A stretch of 9,302 nt of DNA. Origin: Acidobacteriota bacterium (GTDB lineage: Bacteria > Acidobacteriota > Terriglobia > Terriglobales > Acidobacteriaceae). Below the pieces are notes generated by a model. That model saw only the letters and a list, made by a program, of their open reading frames with translations. It did no database searches and had not been told where the DNA came from. Below, piece by piece: positions 7,815-9,302 of this stretch. The position numbers and the translations under genes were made by a program. Positions within the stretch are counted from its first letter, which is position 1; every line of letters starts with the position of its first letter. The stretch is from NCBI GenBank assembly GCA_021779695.1, contig JAJYAE010000170.1, forward strand, positions 1 to 9,302, in the 5' to 3' direction.

Positions 7815-8594
7815 ATGCCCTTCACCCTCTCGCATCCCGCGGCAGCTCTTCCGTTTCTGCGCACGCGCCTGCTTCCCTCCGCGCTGGTCATCGGCTCCAT
7901 GGTGCCCGACTTCGAGTACTTCCTCCGCTTCTCGCCCAAAGGAGGATTCGGTCATACCCTTCCCGGCGTCTTTCTCTTTGACCTGCCCGTCGGGCTCATC
8001 GCCTTCTGGCTTTTCCACGCCTTTCTCAAGGAGCCGCTCTATTCCTGGCTGCCGCAGCCCGTGCAGCAGCGGATTTCGCTTGGCCCTTCATCCCCTTCCG
8101 TCCAAAGCCCCGCGCACTTGGTTCTCGCTCTGCTCTCCATCCTCACCGGCATCGCCACGCACATCCTCTGGGACTCTTTCACCCACCGGGGCTTCTGGCT
8201 CTACCGCCACTGGCTCTTCCTTCACCGCACCATCGCGCTGCCCGATGGCTTCCAACTGGAATATCTGCGCGTCATCCAGCACGTCAGCACGGCCGTCGGC
8301 GCCGCAGTGCTCCTGTTCTGGCTCAGACACTGGTATCGCAGAACACCCCCAAATCAGCCAGTATTCGCGCAATCTTCTCAACGCACGCCGCGCGCCTCGC
8401 TCCTCCTGATCTCCCTCATCGCCCTCACCGCCGCCGTCTTTCGCGCATTCGCCATCACCGGATGCAGCGCTCCGGAAAGCATCACAGGAGACAAATACGT
8501 CTTTGAACGCGCCGTCATCACGGGCATCACGGTCTTCTGGTGCGGCGTCGTCGCCTACGGAGTCGTTCGCGCAAGAGCGCGCAACCAGAGCTAG
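7815..8594 (+). CDS. DUF4184 family membrane protein (putative metal-dependent hydrolase)
   Basis: The start at 7815 (259 aa) is chosen because MPFTLSHPAAALPF is the usual DUF4184 N-terminus and AGGAG lies just upstream (spacing only 2 nt). The frame extends further upstream, but that part overlaps the receptor terminator. SHP (H7), GSMVPDFEYF (D32), FGHT (H47), HILWDSFTH (H116, D120, H124) give the conserved His/Asp set of this family, which is related to the DUF457/YdjM group of membrane-bound metal-dependent hydrolases. About five or six hydrophobic segments are visible (near 20-30, 50-70, 102-118, 158-171, 195-213, 232-251), so it should sit in the inner membrane. An Arg/Pro-rich loop at 171-194 splits the C-terminal helices. 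No activity is established for the family. It follows the receptor terminator and has no evident link to sugar use. I see no convincing promoter in 7689-7814. Confidence 0.85.
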   Translation: MPFTLSHPAAALPFLRTRLLPSALVIGSMVPDFEYFLRFSPKGGFGHTLPGVFLFDLPVGLIAFWLFHAFLKEPLYSWLPQPVQQRISLGPSSPSVQSPAHLVLALLSILTGIATHILWDSFTHRGFWLYRHWLFLHRTIALPDGFQLEYLRVIQHVSTAVGAAVLLFWLRHWYRRTPPNQPVFAQSSQRTPRASLLLISLIALTAAVFRAFAITGCSAPESITGDKYVFERAVITGITVFWCGVVAYGVVRARARNQS

Positions 8595-8640
8595 ACTCTG
8601 CAACCCTCATTCGCATCCAGTCACCGGGCCACGCCAAATG

Positions 8641-8678
8641 CCCCATCCAATGCGCAGCCTCATCGCGCATTGGGTGGG
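8641..8678 (+). repeat. Hairpin type C (single head unit)
   Basis: CCCATCCAATGCGC (8642-8655) pairs with GCGCATTGGGTGGG (8665-8678) over 14 positions with one T-G wobble; the loop is 9 nt. It shares the CCCAT foot and the wobble of the other types but has a different stem and lacks the GGGTG tag. Confidence 0.8.
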
Positions 8679-8741
8679 AGAGCATGACCCCACGCTTCCG
8701 CACCCCACCCTCAAATCTTCCCCGCCACAGACCTCGGGTGT

Positions 8742-8783
8742 CCCGTCTTCACCGATGCGCGACAGCGCAGCGGTTAAGGTGGG
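8742..8783 (+). repeat. Hairpin type A, copy 1
   Basis: Two 19-nt arms around the loop GACA (8761-8764), closed by GCGC/GCGC. It differs from the other three A copies by a single base (CCCGT instead of CCCAT in the foot). GGGTG precedes it. Confidence 0.88.
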
Positions 8784-8818
8784 AATCAATCCACCACCAA
8801 CCACATACCTTCGGGTGC

Positions 8819-8857
8819 CCCATTCATGACGGCCGCGAAGCGACCGGCATGAGTGGG
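8819..8857 (+). repeat. Hairpin type B, copy 1 (divergent)
   Basis: Foot CCCATTCATG pairs with CATGAGTGGG. The upper stem is changed relative to the other B copies (CGG/CCG plus one A-G mismatch), and the top is CGC-GAA-GCG, a GNA triloop. Confidence 0.85.
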
Positions 8858-8895
8858 AGACCAAAACCCCACACCAGCCACATACCTTCGGGTGC

Positions 8896-8937
8896 CCCAT
8901 CTTCACCGATGCGCGACAGCGCAGCGGTTAAGGTGGG
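8896..8937 (+). repeat. Hairpin type A, copy 2
   Basis: 42 nt, identical to copies 3 and 4. The arms pair over 19 positions with one T-G wobble and two mismatches (C-T and A-G); loop GACA. Confidence 0.9.
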
Positions 8938-8965
8938 AATCAACCCACCACCAACCCTCAGGTGC

Positions 8966-9004
8966 CCCATTCATGACGGACGCGCAGCGAACGTCATGAG
9001 TGGG
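8966..9004 (+). repeat. Hairpin type B, copy 2
   Basis: Arms CCCATTCATGACG and CGTCATGAGTGGG pair over 13 positions with one T-G wobble; the top is a nested CGC-GCA-GCG mini-hairpin. Identical to copy 4. Confidence 0.9.
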
Positions 9005-9041
9005 AAATCACAACCCCACGCCCGCCAACACCTACGGGTGC

Positions 9042-9083
9042 CCCATCTTCACCGATGCGCGACAGCGCAGCGGTTAAGGTGGG
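9042..9083 (+). repeat. Hairpin type A, copy 3
   Basis: Identical over 42 nt to A copies 2 and 4 although the flanking spacers differ. Confidence 0.9.
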
Positions 9084-9111
9084 AATAAATTCACCACCAA
9101 CCTTCGGGTAC

Positions 9112-9150
9112 CCCATTCATGACGGACGCGGAGCGAACGTCATGAGTGGG
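9112..9150 (+). repeat. Hairpin type B, copy 3
   Basis: As B copy 2 except for one apical base: the top is CGC-GGA-GCG. The preceding tag is GGGTA rather than GGGTG. Confidence 0.9.
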
Positions 9151-9188
9151 TAACCACAACTCCACACCAGCCACAAACCTTCGGGTGC

Positions 9189-9230
9189 CCCATCTTCACC
9201 GATGCGCGACAGCGCAGCGGTTAAGGTGGG
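9189..9230 (+). repeat. Hairpin type A, copy 4
   Basis: Identical over 42 nt to A copies 2 and 3; preceded by the GGGTG tag. Confidence 0.9.
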
Positions 9231-9257
9231 AATCAACCCAACACCAACCGCGGGTGC

Positions 9258-9296
9258 CCCATTCATGACGGACGCGCAGCGAACGTCATGAGTGGG
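9258..9296 (+). repeat. Hairpin type B, copy 4
   Basis: Identical to B copy 2 over 39 nt. It is the last complete unit before the window ends six bases later. Confidence 0.9.
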
Positions 9297-9302
9297 CAAC
9301 CA

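Larger units (their letters stand above)
8595..9302. repeat. Gene-free hairpin array: composite tandem repeat of about 146-147 bp
   Basis: After about 45 ordinary bases, nine imperfect palindromes follow in the same orientation: C, then A-B-A-B-A-B-A-B. Type A starts at 8742, 8896, 9042 and 9189 (steps 154, 146, 147); type B starts at 8819, 8966, 9112 and 9258 (steps 147, 146, 146). Spacers alternate in length (A to B 27-35 nt; B to A 37-38 nt) and are C/A-rich, such as CCACCACCAACC. Nearly every unit is preceded by GGGTG. The array continues to the window edge, so its full length is unknown. Confidence 0.92.

Noticed and set aside
8540..9088. Plus-strand open frame running from the DUF4184 end through the repeats
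   Set aside because: It consists of translated hairpins and spacers, has no ribosome binding site and starts inside the preceding gene.
8742..9296. CRISPR array
   Set aside because: Repeats of 39-42 nt and spacers of 27-38 nt look similar at first, but there are two alternating repeat types, spacers are related to each other, and no cas gene is present.

Overview
The window looks like a chromosomal segment of a GC-rich soil Acidobacteriota (Terriglobia / Acidobacteriaceae type, for example Granulicella, Edaphobacter or Terriglobus). The main reason is the 1161-residue Oar-like TonB-dependent transporter with an N-terminal carboxypeptidase-regulatory-like domain, a family strongly expanded in that phylum. 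The secreted sugar-uronidase-like enzyme, the DUF5060/DUF4038 glycosidase and the hairpin-rich intergenic DNA fit as well. This assignment is inference from protein style, not from a marker gene.

Layout. Bases 1-2735 (minus strand) hold a two-gene operon: an exported DUF5060/DUF4038-type glycoside hydrolase (2735-1173), then, 10 nt downstream, a secreted GH67/GH115-like glycosidase (1162 to beyond base 1) that is open to the window edge and so lacks its C-terminus. Bases 2736-2990 are a divergent control region with a good promoter on each strand, a 14-bp direct repeat (one copy on the operon -10 region, the other touching the regulator's start codon) and a separate inverted repeat. Bases 2991-3830 (plus) encode an IclR-family repressor/activator. 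Bases 3831-4144 are an AT-richer upstream region with a strong sigma70-like promoter and three spaced ATTTTC motifs. Bases 4145-7630 encode the TonB-dependent receptor, closed by a clear intrinsic terminator (7655-7688). Bases 7815-8594 encode a DUF4184 membrane protein that looks unrelated to the sugar locus.

Bases 8595-9302 carry no gene. They are filled by an array of hairpins: one type-C hairpin, then strictly alternating type A (42 nt) and type B (39 nt) hairpins, four of each, making a composite repeat of about 146-147 bp that runs to the window edge.

How the genes fit together: the outer-membrane receptor would import an oligosaccharide, the two exported hydrolases would cut it (the first resembles alpha-uronidases, so a pectin-like or other uronate-containing glycan is plausible), and the divergent IclR protein would sense a breakdown product and control the operon and itself. 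The most unusual element is the hairpin array: the hairpins are almost invariant while the spacers vary, type-B apical loops vary only at the N of a GNA triloop, and every stem keeps a T-G wobble that pairs only on the plus strand.
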